From the NCBI GenBank assembly GCA_016928415.1, contig JAFGKU010000131.1, forward strand, positions 1 through 64,000: a DNA stretch of 64,000 bases. The letters are read 5' to 3'. Positions 46,724-55,452 of this stretch are shown piece after piece. The position numbers were made by a program, and so were the translations under genes. The notes under the pieces are model-generated. The model saw only the letters and a list, made by a program, of their open reading frames with translations, was not told the origin of the DNA and ran no database searches. The DNA is from Spirochaetales bacterium (GTDB taxonomy: Bacteria; Spirochaetota; Spirochaetia; SZUA-6; JAFGRV01). The first letter of the stretch is position 1; each line of letters begins with the position of its first letter.

Positions 46724-48519
46724 TATTCCACCTCCACGGCATCGAAGCGGCAGACACTCTTGCAGATGCCGCATTTGATGCAGCCGGACTGATCGATTAC
46801 ATGCACGGCCTTCCGCTCTCCCGTGATTACCTTCGACGGGCAGTTCTTGGCGCAAAGAGTACAGCCGGTGCACTTTTCCTTTGAAATGGTATAGGTTATC
46901 AAAGCCTTGCACACCTTTGCCGGGCATTTCTTGTCCCTGATATGCGCTTCATACTCGTCTCGGAAATGTTTAATGGTCGTGAGAACGGGGTTGGGGGCCG
47001 TGTTGCCGAGGCCGCAGAGGGCCGTCTGCTTGATGAGGGTTCCCATCTTTTCAAGCAGTTCGATATCCTCTTCCCTGCCCTTTCCTTTTGTAATGTTCTC
47101 CAGTATTGTATGCATGTGGTACGTTCCCTCGCGGCAGGGACTGCATTTGCCGCATGATTCGCCCAATGTAAAGGAAAGGAAATACCGGGCCACTTCCACC
47201 ATGCACGTTTCCTCGTCCATCACGATCATACCGCCCGACCCCATGATGGAACCGATTTCCTTGAGGGATTCATAATCGACCGGTATATCCAGGAGGGATG
47301 CGGGAATACAGCCGCCCGAAGGGCCGCCGGTCTGAACGGCCTTCAGCTTTTTGTTATCCGGGATACCTCCCCCGATGTCGTAAATGATTTCCCGAAGCTT
47401 GATGCCCATGGGCACTTCCACCAAACCCGTGTTGTTCACCTTGCCGACGAGGCTGAAAACCTTGGTCCCCTTGCTCGTCTCCGTTCCTATTCCGGAAAAC
47501 CATTTTGCCCCCCGTGCTATGATATGGGGAACATTGCCCCAGGTTTCCACGTTGTTGATGTTGGTGGGAGACCCCTTATACCCGGAAACGGCGGGATACG
47601 GGGGTCTTGTCCGCGGTTCGGGAACCATGCCTTCCAGCGAACCGATGAGTGACGTCTCTTCGCCGCATACAAAGGCGCCTGCCCCCCTGTTCACCGAAAT
47701 GGTAAAATCGAATCCCGTTCCCAGGATGTCTTCGCCTAAAAGACCGTACTCGGTGGCCTGGTCAATGGCCTTCAATACCCTTTCAAGGGCAAGGGGGTAT
47801 TCATCCCTCAGGTAAATAAATCCGTGCTTGGCGCCTATGGCCCTGGCGCCGATGACCATGCCTTCCAGGACCTCATGGGGGTCGGATTCCATCACGGACC
47901 TGTCCATGAAGGCTCCGGGATCTCCCTCGTCGCAGTTGCAGATAATATATTTTTCATCGCCTTTCGCATTGCGGCAGAATTCCCATTTCTTTCCCGTCGG
48001 GAAGCCGGCGCCTCCCCTCCCCCTCAGTCCGGAGGCTTTAATCTCCTCGATTATCTGTTCCGGCGTCATTTCCGTGAGCGCTTTTGCCGCTCCCTTGTAC
48101 CCGCCGCGGGCTATGTATTCGTCGATATTCTCGGGATCGATGATGCCCCTGTTGGAAAGAACAATGAGCATCTGCTTTTTAAAGAACCCGATCTCACTCA
48201 TGGTCGGTACGGGATTCTTTGTTTCGGGCGGCGTGTACATCAGTTTCTGTACCGGCCGGCCTTTCAGCAGGTGCTCTTCCACTAGAAGAGGGATATCCTC
48301 CTCGCTCACGAGCTGATAAAAGATTTCTTCCGGGTGAACGACGATAATGGGGCCATTGGCGCAAAAGCCATTGCAGCCGGTGGGTATCACCTGCACCTCT
48401 TCGGCAAGCCCATTGGCTTCAATCTCCCTGTTGAGAGCGTCTATGATGTTCAATGATTTGTTTGATACGCATCCCGTACCGGTACAAACCATCAGGTTCA
48501 TTCTGTATTGTGATGCCAT
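46723..48519 (-). CDS. NuoF/HndC-like NADH-binding flavoprotein subunit
   Basis: A 598-residue subunit in three parts. The N-terminal about 90 residues are a thioredoxin-like [2Fe-2S] domain (CTGTGC with the CNGFCANGP second pair). The core is the FMN/NADH domain: FMN block GRGGAGFPTGKKW, NADH block GAGAFVCGEETSLIGSLEG, and [4Fe-4S] ligands SCGKCSPCREG. The C-terminus adds two ferredoxin-like [4Fe-4S] motifs, CTGCTLCAKNCPSKV and CIKCGICKSVC. This domain set is that of HydB/HndC in electron-bifurcating hydrogenases. It oxidises or reduces NAD(P)H and should exchange electrons with ferredoxin-type partners. It sits one base after the HndB-like gene. Confidence 0.93.
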   Translation of the reverse strand: MASQYRMNLMVCTGTGCVSNKSLNIIDALNREIEANGLAEEVQVIPTGCNGFCANGPIIVVHPEEIFYQLVSEEDIPLLVEEHLLKGRPVQKLMYTPPETKNPVPTMSEIGFFKKQMLIVLSNRGIIDPENIDEYIARGGYKGAAKALTEMTPEQIIEEIKASGLRGRGGAGFPTGKKWEFCRNAKGDEKYIICNCDEGDPGAFMDRSVMESDPHEVLEGMVIGARAIGAKHGFIYLRDEYPLALERVLKAIDQATEYGLLGEDILGTGFDFTISVNRGAGAFVCGEETSLIGSLEGMVPEPRTRPPYPAVSGYKGSPTNINNVETWGNVPHIIARGAKWFSGIGTETSKGTKVFSLVGKVNNTGLVEVPMGIKLREIIYDIGGGIPDNKKLKAVQTGGPSGGCIPASLLDIPVDYESLKEIGSIMGSGGMIVMDEETCMVEVARYFLSFTLGESCGKCSPCREGTYHMHTILENITKGKGREEDIELLEKMGTLIKQTALCGLGNTAPNPVLTTIKHFRDEYEAHIRDKKCPAKVCKALITYTISKEKCTGCTLCAKNCPSKVITGERKAVHVIDQSGCIKCGICKSVCRFDAVEVE

Positions 48520-48520
48520 A

Positions 48521-48907
48521 TCATATGATCCTTTCGTTTCCTATTGCCAGGGCCAGTTCCTTAACCATTTTCCGGCCCATGACGTGTTCATCGAAAATCC
48601 TGCCCACCTTTTCCTCGGTGAGTTCCGCGTACTTGACAGGCGGCTCCCCTTCCAGCTGGATTGTCGCCATGGGTTCATGACTGCAGAGCCCCGCACATCC
48701 GGAGGTGGTGACAAGGACATCATCCGCCCTGTTTTCCTCTTTTTTGGCGAGGAAGGCCTTTAAAATCCCCCTCGCTCCCGTCGCGATCCCGCAGGTTCCC
48801 ATGTGAACCGTTATTTTAGCGCGGCAGGCTCCTTCCCGAAGCGCCGTTGATGAGCGCATTCTTTCTGTTATCTTATCCAGATCTTCCGGTTTTAATTTCA
48901 TTACCAT
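48521..48907 (-). CDS. HndB-like [2Fe-2S] thioredoxin-fold subunit
   Basis: A 128-residue protein with a C-terminal thioredoxin-like [2Fe-2S] domain: cysteines in MGTCGIATGA and TSGCAGLCSHEP. The N-terminal helix begins MVMKLKPEDLDKITERM. It is the usual companion of HndC in NADP-reducing [FeFe] hydrogenases and probably passes electrons to it. It overlaps the preceding small-ATPase gene by 7 bases and is followed one base later by the NuoF-like gene. Confidence 0.88.
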   Translation of the reverse strand: MVMKLKPEDLDKITERMRSSTALREGACRAKITVHMGTCGIATGARGILKAFLAKKEENRADDVLVTTSGCAGLCSHEPMATIQLEGEPPVKYAELTEEKVGRIFDEHVMGRKMVKELALAIGNERII

Positions 48908-49320
48908 ACCTCCTCATACGTGTAATTAAACTCAATCTCCGGATGAGAGGCTTTCAGCACATAAATTGTTTCATCCATGTCGCCGATCTTTTTACAATCC
49001 GGATGGTCAAGCATAAATACGGCCGTGATTTTCGTTCCCGAGCCGGTCCCACTTTCTATCGAGAACGTTCCGCCGCATTCGCGGACCGATTGTGCGTACA
49101 ATGGCAATCCAAGTCCGATACGTTTCCCCTCCTTAGTGGTATAAAAGGGATCAAGGGTCCTGTTCACCTCATCATGGACCATGCCATTTCCATTATCCGT
49201 TATCACTATCGTAAGGGTCTTCCTTGAAGAATCCTTGACGAGCGCAATTCCTATTTGCGTGGCATTTGCATTGATGGAATTTTCAACGATGTCCAGAATA
49301 TGCAATGCTATCTCCTCCAT
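48901..49320 (-). CDS. Small histidine-kinase-type ATPase
   Basis: A 139-residue GHKL-type ATP-binding protein with N-box LHILDIVENSINANAT and G-boxes DNGNGM and LGLPLYAQSV. No phospho-histidine domain is present, so it is not a complete kinase; anti-sigma-like or regulatory phosphotransfer roles are possible. It is placed within the redox operon and overlaps the neighbours by 1 and 7 bases. Comparable small ATPases appear beside clostridial and thermotogal hydrogenase genes, suggesting control of the complex. Mode of action unknown. Confidence 0.85.
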   Translation of the reverse strand: MEEIALHILDIVENSINANATQIGIALVKDSSRKTLTIVITDNGNGMVHDEVNRTLDPFYTTKEGKRIGLGLPLYAQSVRECGGTFSIESGTGSGTKITAVFMLDHPDCKKIGDMDETIYVLKASHPEIEFNYTYEEVW

Positions 49321-50048
49321 TAAGCCGTCACCCGCCTTCCGTCCATTCCGTGCAATGCCTTCCTCACTTCATCCAGGGTCATTGTCTCCATTACAAACCC
49401 TGTATGCGCACGCCCTATCTCCTCAGGAAAATGGGCATCGGAAAAGGTCACGAAGGCAAAATCCCTCCTGATATCCTCGATTTCAGGACGCACCCGGTAA
49501 TTCGGGGATACTTCCACGGCGTCAAGCCCCAGGTGCGGCGGCACAAACCCAAGCTGGCTGACCAGGCTGAAGGCCTGCCTGTCCACGTGCGACGCGATGG
49601 CTATCCCGTTCCTGTCCCGGATCTCCGCAATCAGCTCTTCGATGGACATCGTGGTTGCGCCGATCAGAAGGCGGTTGTTCCTGCCGGCGATCGTGCCGTC
49701 AGGATTGACAATCCATTGTTCCCCGAACGTATCCGCCGAATTTTCACCCGGCAAATGCGAATATACCATCTCCTGAAAATCCATGATCGCCCCGCCTTCC
49801 ATCATACAAAGAACGTGTATTTCCTCCTGGGAGCAGACCTCCATGCCTTCAAGCACGGGGAATCCCCGTCTGGCTCCTTCCTCCTTCACCGCCATGACAT
49901 TTTCCGCGGAATTATGATCGGCAATCATGATGCCGTCCAGACCGCGTTCAATCGCCGCATCCACGATCCCGGGAGGAATCATCCTGCTGTCGCCGCAGGG
50001 AGACAGGCACGTATGGATATGCAGGTCGAGTCTGTATTCATTCAGCAT
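49320..50048 (-). CDS. PHP domain metallophosphoesterase
   Basis: A 242-residue protein with the PHP signature: HIHTCLSPCGDS near the N-terminus, GIMIADHNSAEN, and further His/Asp near VTFSDAHFPEEIG. PHP domains hydrolyse phosphoesters using bound metals. The substrate is unknown; in related redox operons this gene accompanies DRTGG and CBS proteins and is thought to have a regulatory role. Its stop shares one base with the next gene's start, and its start overlaps the preceding DRTGG gene by 11 bases. Confidence 0.9.
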   Translation of the reverse strand: MLNEYRLDLHIHTCLSPCGDSRMIPPGIVDAAIERGLDGIMIADHNSAENVMAVKEEGARRGFPVLEGMEVCSQEEIHVLCMMEGGAIMDFQEMVYSHLPGENSADTFGEQWIVNPDGTIAGRNNRLLIGATTMSIEELIAEIRDRNGIAIASHVDRQAFSLVSQLGFVPPHLGLDAVEVSPNYRVRPEIEDIRRDFAFVTFSDAHFPEEIGRAHTGFVMETMTLDEVRKALHGMDGRRVTA

Positions 50049-50394
50049 CTTCGGAAATCCCGGGAATGCCCAGTGAATAAAGACGGCCTATCAATTCAAA
50101 CGCCGGCAATTCGCTGACGAGAAGCGGTACGCCCTCCGCTTCAGCTTTCTCGAGTGTCTCTTTCTCGGGTTCACGGTTGTTTATCAGTACAATGGCTGCA
50201 ATACCTGTCATACAGGCAACGGCAACGATATTCAGGTGCACCTGGAGGGTAATCCAGATATCCCCTTCCCTTGAATGGGCCATAACGTCGCTCATCAGGT
50301 CGCTCGCATAACCCCTGGCAATCTCCCTGTCAAGCTGGGAACCGCCGCAGCGGACCTTCAACTTTAATTTCTCAATCAATTCCTTAATCTTCAT
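50038..50394 (-). CDS. DRTGG-domain protein (first)
   Basis: A 118-residue protein resembling the DRTGG domain found in phosphotransacetylase and in CBS-containing regulators (GYASDLMSDVMAHSREGDIW, then AIVLINNREPEKETLEKAEAEG-type pattern). It is one of two such genes in this operon; a similar one lies near 51.5 kb. The two share the pattern SDLMSDV, so a duplication is likely. Probable nucleotide- or metabolite-sensing regulator. It overlaps the CBS-ATPase gene by 4 bases and the PHP gene by 11. Confidence 0.78.
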   Translation of the reverse strand: MKIKELIEKLKLKVRCGGSQLDREIARGYASDLMSDVMAHSREGDIWITLQVHLNIVAVACMTGIAAIVLINNREPEKETLEKAEAEGVPLLVSELPAFELIGRLYSLGIPGISEDAE

Positions 50395-51338
50395 GCTGCT
50401 CCAATCGGTATTCCAAAATTCAAAACGGTTCCCTGGCCTTTTTCAGAGGCGATGGAAAAGGTCTGGGCGCAGTTCCTTATGTTGATCAATCCCATGCCGG
50501 CGCCGAACCCCAGTTCCCTCACCCAGTCCGGTGCCGTGGAAAAACCGGGACTCATTGCCTCTTCTATATTCTCTATTCCAGGTCCCGAATCCTTTACCTT
50601 GACGTTCACTTCGTCTTTATGGATGGAGACGGTAATCTCCCCCGCCCCGGCATACAATATTATGTTCATCTCCGCCTCGTAAATGGCGATGCAGGTCCGC
50701 CTGATCACCGTTGGATGGATTCCGAGACGGCGGAGGGTTTTCCTGATCCGGCTTGCCACCCGGCCCCCGTTCTGGACGGCATCCACGTCATGGTTCCTCA
50801 TGGCATCGCAGCCCTTCATGAAGTACTGGAATATAAGGGTGGTTTTGTCCGCGATGATATCCTCGAAAAAATGGCTGGCCCTGTAGCGGTGGATTTCCTC
50901 CTCCTGGTAATCGACCTCCATTTTTTTTAAAAGGCCCTCGATGATATCACCCTTGGTAATGACACCGGTCAATGATTTTTGCCTGCGATTAATGACGGGA
51001 ATCCGCCCGTAGCCGAATTTCTCGATAATGCTTATTGCCTGAACAAGGGGTTCGTCTTCGTATAAGGTCTTCACTTCCCTGTTCATTTTCCCGGCTATCC
51101 TGTTTTCCTGTTGGCCCCCGGCCAGCCAGTTAATGAAATCCTCTATGCTGATGATTCCCACGAGTCTGCCGTCATCGACAACCGGTGTGCCCGAGATCCT
51201 GTTATCCCGGAGTATGGCCCGAAGTTCCATCATCTGCATATTCGAGGAAACGGTGATGACGTCTTTCATCATCACATCGCCCACTTTCAACTCGTAAAAC
51301 AATTCCTGGATTTTCCGGATGGACAGGTCATCTTTCAT
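50391..51338 (-). CDS. CBS-pair protein with GHKL ATPase domain
   Basis: Residues about 15-140 hold two CBS repeats (VGDVMMKDVITVSSNMQ, then GRIPVINRRQKSLTGVITKGD), which usually bind adenine nucleotides. Residues from about 190 form a GHKL ATPase with AIYEAEMNIILYA, DSGPGIENI and FGAGMGLINIRNC. The combination suggests energy-charge sensing linked to an ATPase output. No phospho-His domain is visible. It overlaps both DRTGG genes (4 and 11 bases), so its position is fixed within the regulatory block of the operon. Confidence 0.9.
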   Translation of the reverse strand: MKDDLSIRKIQELFYELKVGDVMMKDVITVSSNMQMMELRAILRDNRISGTPVVDDGRLVGIISIEDFINWLAGGQQENRIAGKMNREVKTLYEDEPLVQAISIIEKFGYGRIPVINRRQKSLTGVITKGDIIEGLLKKMEVDYQEEEIHRYRASHFFEDIIADKTTLIFQYFMKGCDAMRNHDVDAVQNGGRVASRIRKTLRRLGIHPTVIRRTCIAIYEAEMNIILYAGAGEITVSIHKDEVNVKVKDSGPGIENIEEAMSPGFSTAPDWVRELGFGAGMGLINIRNCAQTFSIASEKGQGTVLNFGIPIGAA

Positions 51339-51678
51339 AGCAGTCCCCTAAACCTGCATCAAACAGCCGCCCGCAGGCGCCATACATGGAAAGTCCGGTC
51401 AGTAGAAGGAATATTGAATTCTTTTCAGCAAGCTTTACCGCATCATCCCCCGGTTTTTTCCCATTGACAAAACACACGACTGAAATCTCCGTCATTTCCG
51501 CCGTGCGTACCGTCTGGATATTGGTAAGACTGGTCACCAGGACAGCCCGTGATTTGCTGAAGGAAAGCACGTCGCTCATAAGGTCGCTGGCACAGACCAA
51601 ATCCACTTCTGTTTCACCCACAGGGATCTGCGTTAATATCTCTGCTTTAAGCACCCTGGCGATTTCGTCGATTTTCAT
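51328..51678 (-). CDS. DRTGG-domain protein (second)
   Basis: A 116-residue relative of the first DRTGG protein: it shares SDLMSDV (here CASDLMSDVLSFS) and a similar order of beta strands (VSLVCFVNGKKPGDDAVKLAEKN-type). It overlaps the CBS-ATPase gene by 11 bases and the NuoE-like gene by 4. The two copies flank the CBS-ATPase gene, which suggests heterodimeric or competing sensors. Ligand unknown. Confidence 0.75.
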   Translation of the reverse strand: MKIDEIARVLKAEILTQIPVGETEVDLVCASDLMSDVLSFSKSRAVLVTSLTNIQTVRTAEMTEISVVCFVNGKKPGDDAVKLAEKNSIFLLLTGLSMYGACGRLFDAGLGDCYER

Positions 51679-52148
51679 TCCGGGCTTCCGTCTTCATCCT
51701 TTTTTTTCAGGCCTTTAATAAGCTTCGTAACAATTTTTTGATCGGATTTTCCGTGGTATTCGTCATCAACCACGATCAATGGGCTCAATGCGCAGGCACC
51801 GAGGCAGTTTACCGTCTCCAATGTAACCTGCTTATCTTCCGTTGTTTCCCCCGCCTTGACATTCAGGTCCCTTTCAAATATGTCCAGCAGCTTCTGGGCA
51901 CCTTTGACGTGGCAGGCGGTTCCCATGCAGACACAGACATGGTGCTTTCCCCTCGGTTCAAGCCTGAATGAATTATAAAACGTTGCCAGGCTGTACAGCC
52001 TGCTCAACGGGACATCCAGTTTGTCCGAAATCTCGACAAGCGCCTCTTCCGGCAGATAGCCGAATTCCGAGGAAACATCCTGCAGCAATCCGATGAGCTG
52101 CTCCTTGTCTTCCTTGTATTTATCTATGATTTTATCAAGTCCTTCCAT
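51675..52148 (-). CDS. NuoE/HndA/HoxE-like [2Fe-2S] subunit
   Basis: A 157-residue thioredoxin-like [2Fe-2S] protein. Helical N-terminus FGYLPEEALVEISDKLDVPL, then cluster ligands CMGTACHVKG and NCLGACALSP, the classic C-x4-C ... C-x3-C spacing. It is the small partner of the NuoF-type flavoprotein. It starts 14 bases after the truncated NqrF gene, which ties the NADH module to the membrane pump in one transcript. It overlaps the second DRTGG gene. Confidence 0.93.
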   Translation of the reverse strand: MEGLDKIIDKYKEDKEQLIGLLQDVSSEFGYLPEEALVEISDKLDVPLSRLYSLATFYNSFRLEPRGKHHVCVCMGTACHVKGAQKLLDIFERDLNVKAGETTEDKQVTLETVNCLGACALSPLIVVDDEYHGKSDQKIVTKLIKGLKKKDEDGSPE

Positions 52149-52162
52149 AAGACTCCCTTAAT

Positions 52163-52615
52163 TTACCTGATCGTTACCTTCCACCGTTTCTTCGGATCGA
52201 ATTTCTTCTGCACCACTATTTCCCTCACAACGGAGAGGAAGTCGGGAATGGCCGCTTCCATGTCCTCCTTTACCTTGACCTGGCAGGCAAGCCGCATGTT
52301 CTCCCTCTTCTCCCTGGTGCTCATGAAAATTTCCTCGGTGGGAAGAATCTGTCCTCCCCCCTTCGTCACCCGGATTTTACAGTAGCCGCAGCTGCCTTTT
52401 CCGCCGCAGGACGATGATATTTCCACATGGTTTTCTATCAAGGCGTTCAGGAGGGTGTTGCCCCCATCAACGACAAATTCATCCACCTTATCATCCTGCC
52501 GGACGGTAACCCGGCATTTGCCGTAGGTTATCAGCAGCCGGTCCGCAATAACGAGCAGGATCGTGATGACGAATAAAATACCGTTCATGACCAGGACAGG
52601 CATAAAATTAATCAT
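52163..52615 (-). CDS. Truncated NqrF: membrane anchor and [2Fe-2S] domain only
   Basis: A 150-residue protein with one N-terminal transmembrane helix, then a plant-type [2Fe-2S] domain: CGGKGSCGYC and, later, RLACQVKVK. The match to NqrF continues to the point where NqrF's FAD- and NADH-binding reductase domain would begin (around W in KKRWKVTIR), and the protein stops there. The missing part is about 260 residues, so it is not a random frameshift tail. It sits where rnfB or nqrF would be in the rnfCDGEAB/nqrABCDEF order. Its start is fixed by the ATG two bases after the nqrE-type stop. Electron input probably comes from another subunit. Confidence 0.88.
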   Translation of the reverse strand: MINFMPVLVMNGILFVITILLVIADRLLITYGKCRVTVRQDDKVDEFVVDGGNTLLNALIENHVEISSSCGGKGSCGYCKIRVTKGGGQILPTEEIFMSTREKRENMRLACQVKVKEDMEAAIPDFLSVVREIVVQKKFDPKKRWKVTIR

Positions 52616-52617
52616 GA

Positions 52618-53196
52618 TTACACCACCCCCGTAAATCCCATGATGGCGAGCGCCAGGATACCCGCCGATACCATGATGATTCCCGGGCCCTTCATGCCGC
52701 CCGGTATATCGCCGACCAGTTTCAGTTTCTCGTTTATACCCGCCGTTACAATTATGGCACCCGTCCAACCGCATGCGGAACCGAAGGCGAATACGACCGA
52801 ATCAATGAAACCGTACTCGCGGATAACCATGAAAAGCGAGACCGCCAGGACGATGCAATTTACCGTGATGAGGGGAAGGAAAATGCCGAAGGCAGCCTGT
52901 AATGCGGGGAAAAACCTTTCCATTATCATTTCAACGAGCTGCACCGTTGCGGCGATCACGATGATGAAAATGATGTAATAGAGAATTTCACTTCCCGTCA
53001 TGAGTAAAAGCCGGTAAATGGGCCAGTTGATGGCGGCGGTGAGCGTTACGACAAAAATAACGGCCACCCCCATGCCTATGGCGGTATTGAGGCTCCGCGA
53101 CAGGGAAATGAAGGGGCACATCCCGAGAAGGTACGTCAGTGCCATGTTATAGGTAACAATGGACGATACGAAAACGATCAATAAATGTATGGCCAT
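52618..53196 (-). CDS. nqrE: NqrE/RnfA integral membrane subunit
   Basis: A 192-residue protein with six predicted membrane helices. The family region YLLGMCPFISLSRSLNTAIGM and a second conserved Cys block (GSACGWTGA) are present, matching the cysteine pair that NqrE and NqrD are thought to use for a membrane [2Fe-2S] cluster. It lies between the nqrD-type gene (5 bases before) and the truncated nqrF (2 bases after). Confidence 0.9.
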   Translation of the reverse strand: MAIHLLIVFVSSIVTYNMALTYLLGMCPFISLSRSLNTAIGMGVAVIFVVTLTAAINWPIYRLLLMTGSEILYYIIFIIVIAATVQLVEMIMERFFPALQAAFGIFLPLITVNCIVLAVSLFMVIREYGFIDSVVFAFGSACGWTGAIIVTAGINEKLKLVGDIPGGMKGPGIIMVSAGILALAIMGFTGVV

Positions 53197-53201
53197 GACC
53201 G

Positions 53202-53846
53202 CTACCCCATATCCTTTGTTTCAATTTTGGCCAGGGTCCGTGAAATCCAGATAAACACCGCCAGGAGGAAAAACGCTCCGGGCGCCATGGCCATGACCAC
53301 CCAGTTCTGCCACCAGCTGTCCAGCCAGGCGGCCGGTATCACATTGACACCCAGAAGGGTCCCGAAACCGAGGATTTCCCTCACCACCGATATGATGACA
53401 AGCGTATAGGTATAGGCGAACCCGTTTGAAAGGGCATCGAGCACGGAATAATACGGGTTATTCTGTATGAAGAACGCCTCCGCCCTGCCCATGACGATGC
53501 AGTTGGTTATGATAAGGCCCACGTAGGGCCCGATGGATTCGCTTATGCCCGGAAAAAACGCCTTTAAGAAACGATCGACAATGATAACGAAGGACGCTAT
53601 GGTGATCATGTAAGTGATCATCCTGATCCGGTTCGGGATCATCTTCCTCAGGGAGGAAATGATAATGGCCGTGGAAACAAGAACGAACGTGAGACTGGCT
53701 CCCATCGCTATGGCATTGGCGACCCTGTTGGAAACGGCCAGCGCCGAACAAATTCCGAGTAACATTGAGAAAACGGGATGGTCACGCCAGATGCCGTCAA
53801 GAATCGTTTTGGCTGTCCTGGATTTTAATAGACCCTGTGAACCCAT
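53202..53846 (-). CDS. nqrD: NqrD/RnfE integral membrane subunit
   Basis: A 214-residue membrane protein with six helices and the family motif LLGICSALAVSNRVANAI. A second conserved region IITNCIVMGRAEAF carries the other cysteine. With NqrE it forms the heart of the ion-translocating membrane part. Its start shares one base with the nqrC-type stop, and it precedes the nqrE-type gene by 5 bases. The long C-terminal helix region (NWVVMAMAPGAFFLLAVFIW) is typical. Confidence 0.9.
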   Translation of the reverse strand: MGSQGLLKSRTAKTILDGIWRDHPVFSMLLGICSALAVSNRVANAIAMGASLTFVLVSTAIIISSLRKMIPNRIRMITYMITIASFVIIVDRFLKAFFPGISESIGPYVGLIITNCIVMGRAEAFFIQNNPYYSVLDALSNGFAYTYTLVIISVVREILGFGTLLGVNVIPAAWLDSWWQNWVVMAMAPGAFFLLAVFIWISRTLAKIETKDMG

Positions 53847-54427
53847 CAGTTTCCTCCTGTAATTTTTTCAATTTTAGGACCCAGCTCGCCGTTGAGTATT
53901 TTCACGAACGCCTTACTGGAGAGGGTCGCACCCGTTATCGCGTCAACCTCGTTGTCCTTTTTTGCCGGGGACCTGGTGATAACGATGGACGGGGAAAACG
54001 CCTTGTTCCGGAACTGGTCCAGGTACGGCTTCTCGGCAATCCGGCTTCCCAGGCCGGGGGTCTCTTCCTGGAACGAGATGGTCACATTTTTAATGGTTTT
54101 AAAATCGGGGTTCAGGGCGATGACGCCACGTATGGGCCCCCATAACCCTTTTCCCTTGTATTCGAAAGCCGTTTCGTTATTTTCGGAAACGTAATAATCC
54201 ATCTCATTACCGGAATCCCTTCTAACGGTGACCTTTTGCTGAAAAACGGAATCCATATCGTCTTCCGTAAAGGGAATTTCCAGGGCCATCAATATATTCG
54301 TCTTCAGCTTCTTTTCCTCATTTGCCTTGATGATGGGAGCCGTAAAATAATTCACGGAAATGATTGCCGATGAAAGGATGCCGCCCATTATCAATATGAA
54401 AAGAAGCATCAGGACCACCTTTTTCAT
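53846..54427 (-). CDS. nqrC: NqrC/RnfG FMN-binding subunit
   Basis: A 193-residue protein with one N-terminal transmembrane helix (VLMLLFILIMGGILSSAI) and an extracytoplasmic FMN domain. The covalent FMN attachment motif is DAITGATLSS, where Thr takes the flavin. The start is the ATG that overlaps the nqrB-type stop by 4 bases. An FMN transferase (ApbE) is required for this attachment and is not in the window. Confidence 0.92.
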   Translation of the reverse strand: MKKVVLMLLFILIMGGILSSAIISVNYFTAPIIKANEEKKLKTNILMALEIPFTEDDMDSVFQQKVTVRRDSGNEMDYYVSENNETAFEYKGKGLWGPIRGVIALNPDFKTIKNVTISFQEETPGLGSRIAEKPYLDQFRNKAFSPSIVITRSPAKKDNEVDAITGATLSSKAFVKILNGELGPKIEKITGGN

Positions 54428-55452
54428 TTCTTCACCGCCTTGTACTTGATTGACAGGATGGCGGTATCCAGTACCGGCGTCAGGGCATTCACGAGGATGA
54501 TGCTGAACATGACCCCCTCGGTGTATCCCGAAAAGGTGCGGATCAGGACGGTGAAAATGCCGCAGAGAATACCCGCTATCCACTTGCCCGAGTTCGTCAT
54601 TGGCGATGTGACCGGGTCGGTGGCCATGAAAAAGGCGCCGTATAACAGCCCGCCAGTCAAGAGCTGGAGTAGCGGGGGAGCAAATACATTGGGCGCAAAA
54701 AAGCCGCCGATGAACGCGAATAACGCCACGGTTCCCAGGTAGGCAATGGGAATCCTGAAATTACTCACTTTTATAAACATGAGGAACAGCCCGCCGGCTA
54801 TTATGCCGAGACGGAACACCTCGCCCAGGCTTCCCGCGGACATTCCCAGAAGAAGGTCCCACACGGGAGTGATGACATGGTCGGCCTTGAACAATCCCAG
54901 GGGCGTTGCCGATGTTATCGCATCGGAAAGCGGCATCTTGTAGACACCTGACATTACCCCGGGAAAGGCTATCGTGATGAAAAGCCTCCCGACAAGAGCC
55001 GGGTTGAAGATATTCCTGCCCGTTCCGCCGAACACTTCCTTGCCGAATAACACGCCGAAGAACGCGCCGACGGCGACTATCCAGAGAGGCGTTGCCGGGG
55101 GAAGGGTCAGGGGAAAGATGATCCCGGTAACGAGGAATCCCTCCTCGATGTCCTTCTTCCTGATGACGGCGAAACTCACCTCTACAAGGCCGCCGACAAC
55201 ATAAGAGACGGCTATGATCGCGAGCACATAGAGCCCGTGAAAATAAATGGCCGCCAGCGCAGCGGGCATAAGCGCGATGATGACGCAGGACATGTAGCGT
55301 TTGATTTCAATATTATCACGGATATGCGGGGCGCCGACGGAAATTTCCTGGACGCCGTAAACAATGCCCTTCAATGTACTGAATATGGTGGCGAACCGCT
55401 TTAATCCTCTTATCCTTGACAGTTTGTCAAAAATGTTGTCGGACCCCTTCAT
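54424..55452 (-). CDS. nqrB: NqrB/RnfD membrane subunit
   Basis: A 342-residue multi-helix membrane protein that anchors a covalent FMN and, in NQR, is the probable sodium-channel subunit. The flavin site is DAITSATPLG (the Thr of TSAT), and the region ATDPVTSPM, with GTGRNIFNPALVGR, is family-typical. It overlaps the nqrC-type gene by 4 bases and directly follows the NqrA/RnfC gene. Confidence 0.92.
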   Translation of the reverse strand: MKGSDNIFDKLSRIRGLKRFATIFSTLKGIVYGVQEISVGAPHIRDNIEIKRYMSCVIIALMPAALAAIYFHGLYVLAIIAVSYVVGGLVEVSFAVIRKKDIEEGFLVTGIIFPLTLPPATPLWIVAVGAFFGVLFGKEVFGGTGRNIFNPALVGRLFITIAFPGVMSGVYKMPLSDAITSATPLGLFKADHVITPVWDLLLGMSAGSLGEVFRLGIIAGGLFLMFIKVSNFRIPIAYLGTVALFAFIGGFFAPNVFAPPLLQLLTGGLLYGAFFMATDPVTSPMTNSGKWIAGILCGIFTVLIRTFSGYTEGVMFSIILVNALTPVLDTAILSIKYKAVKK

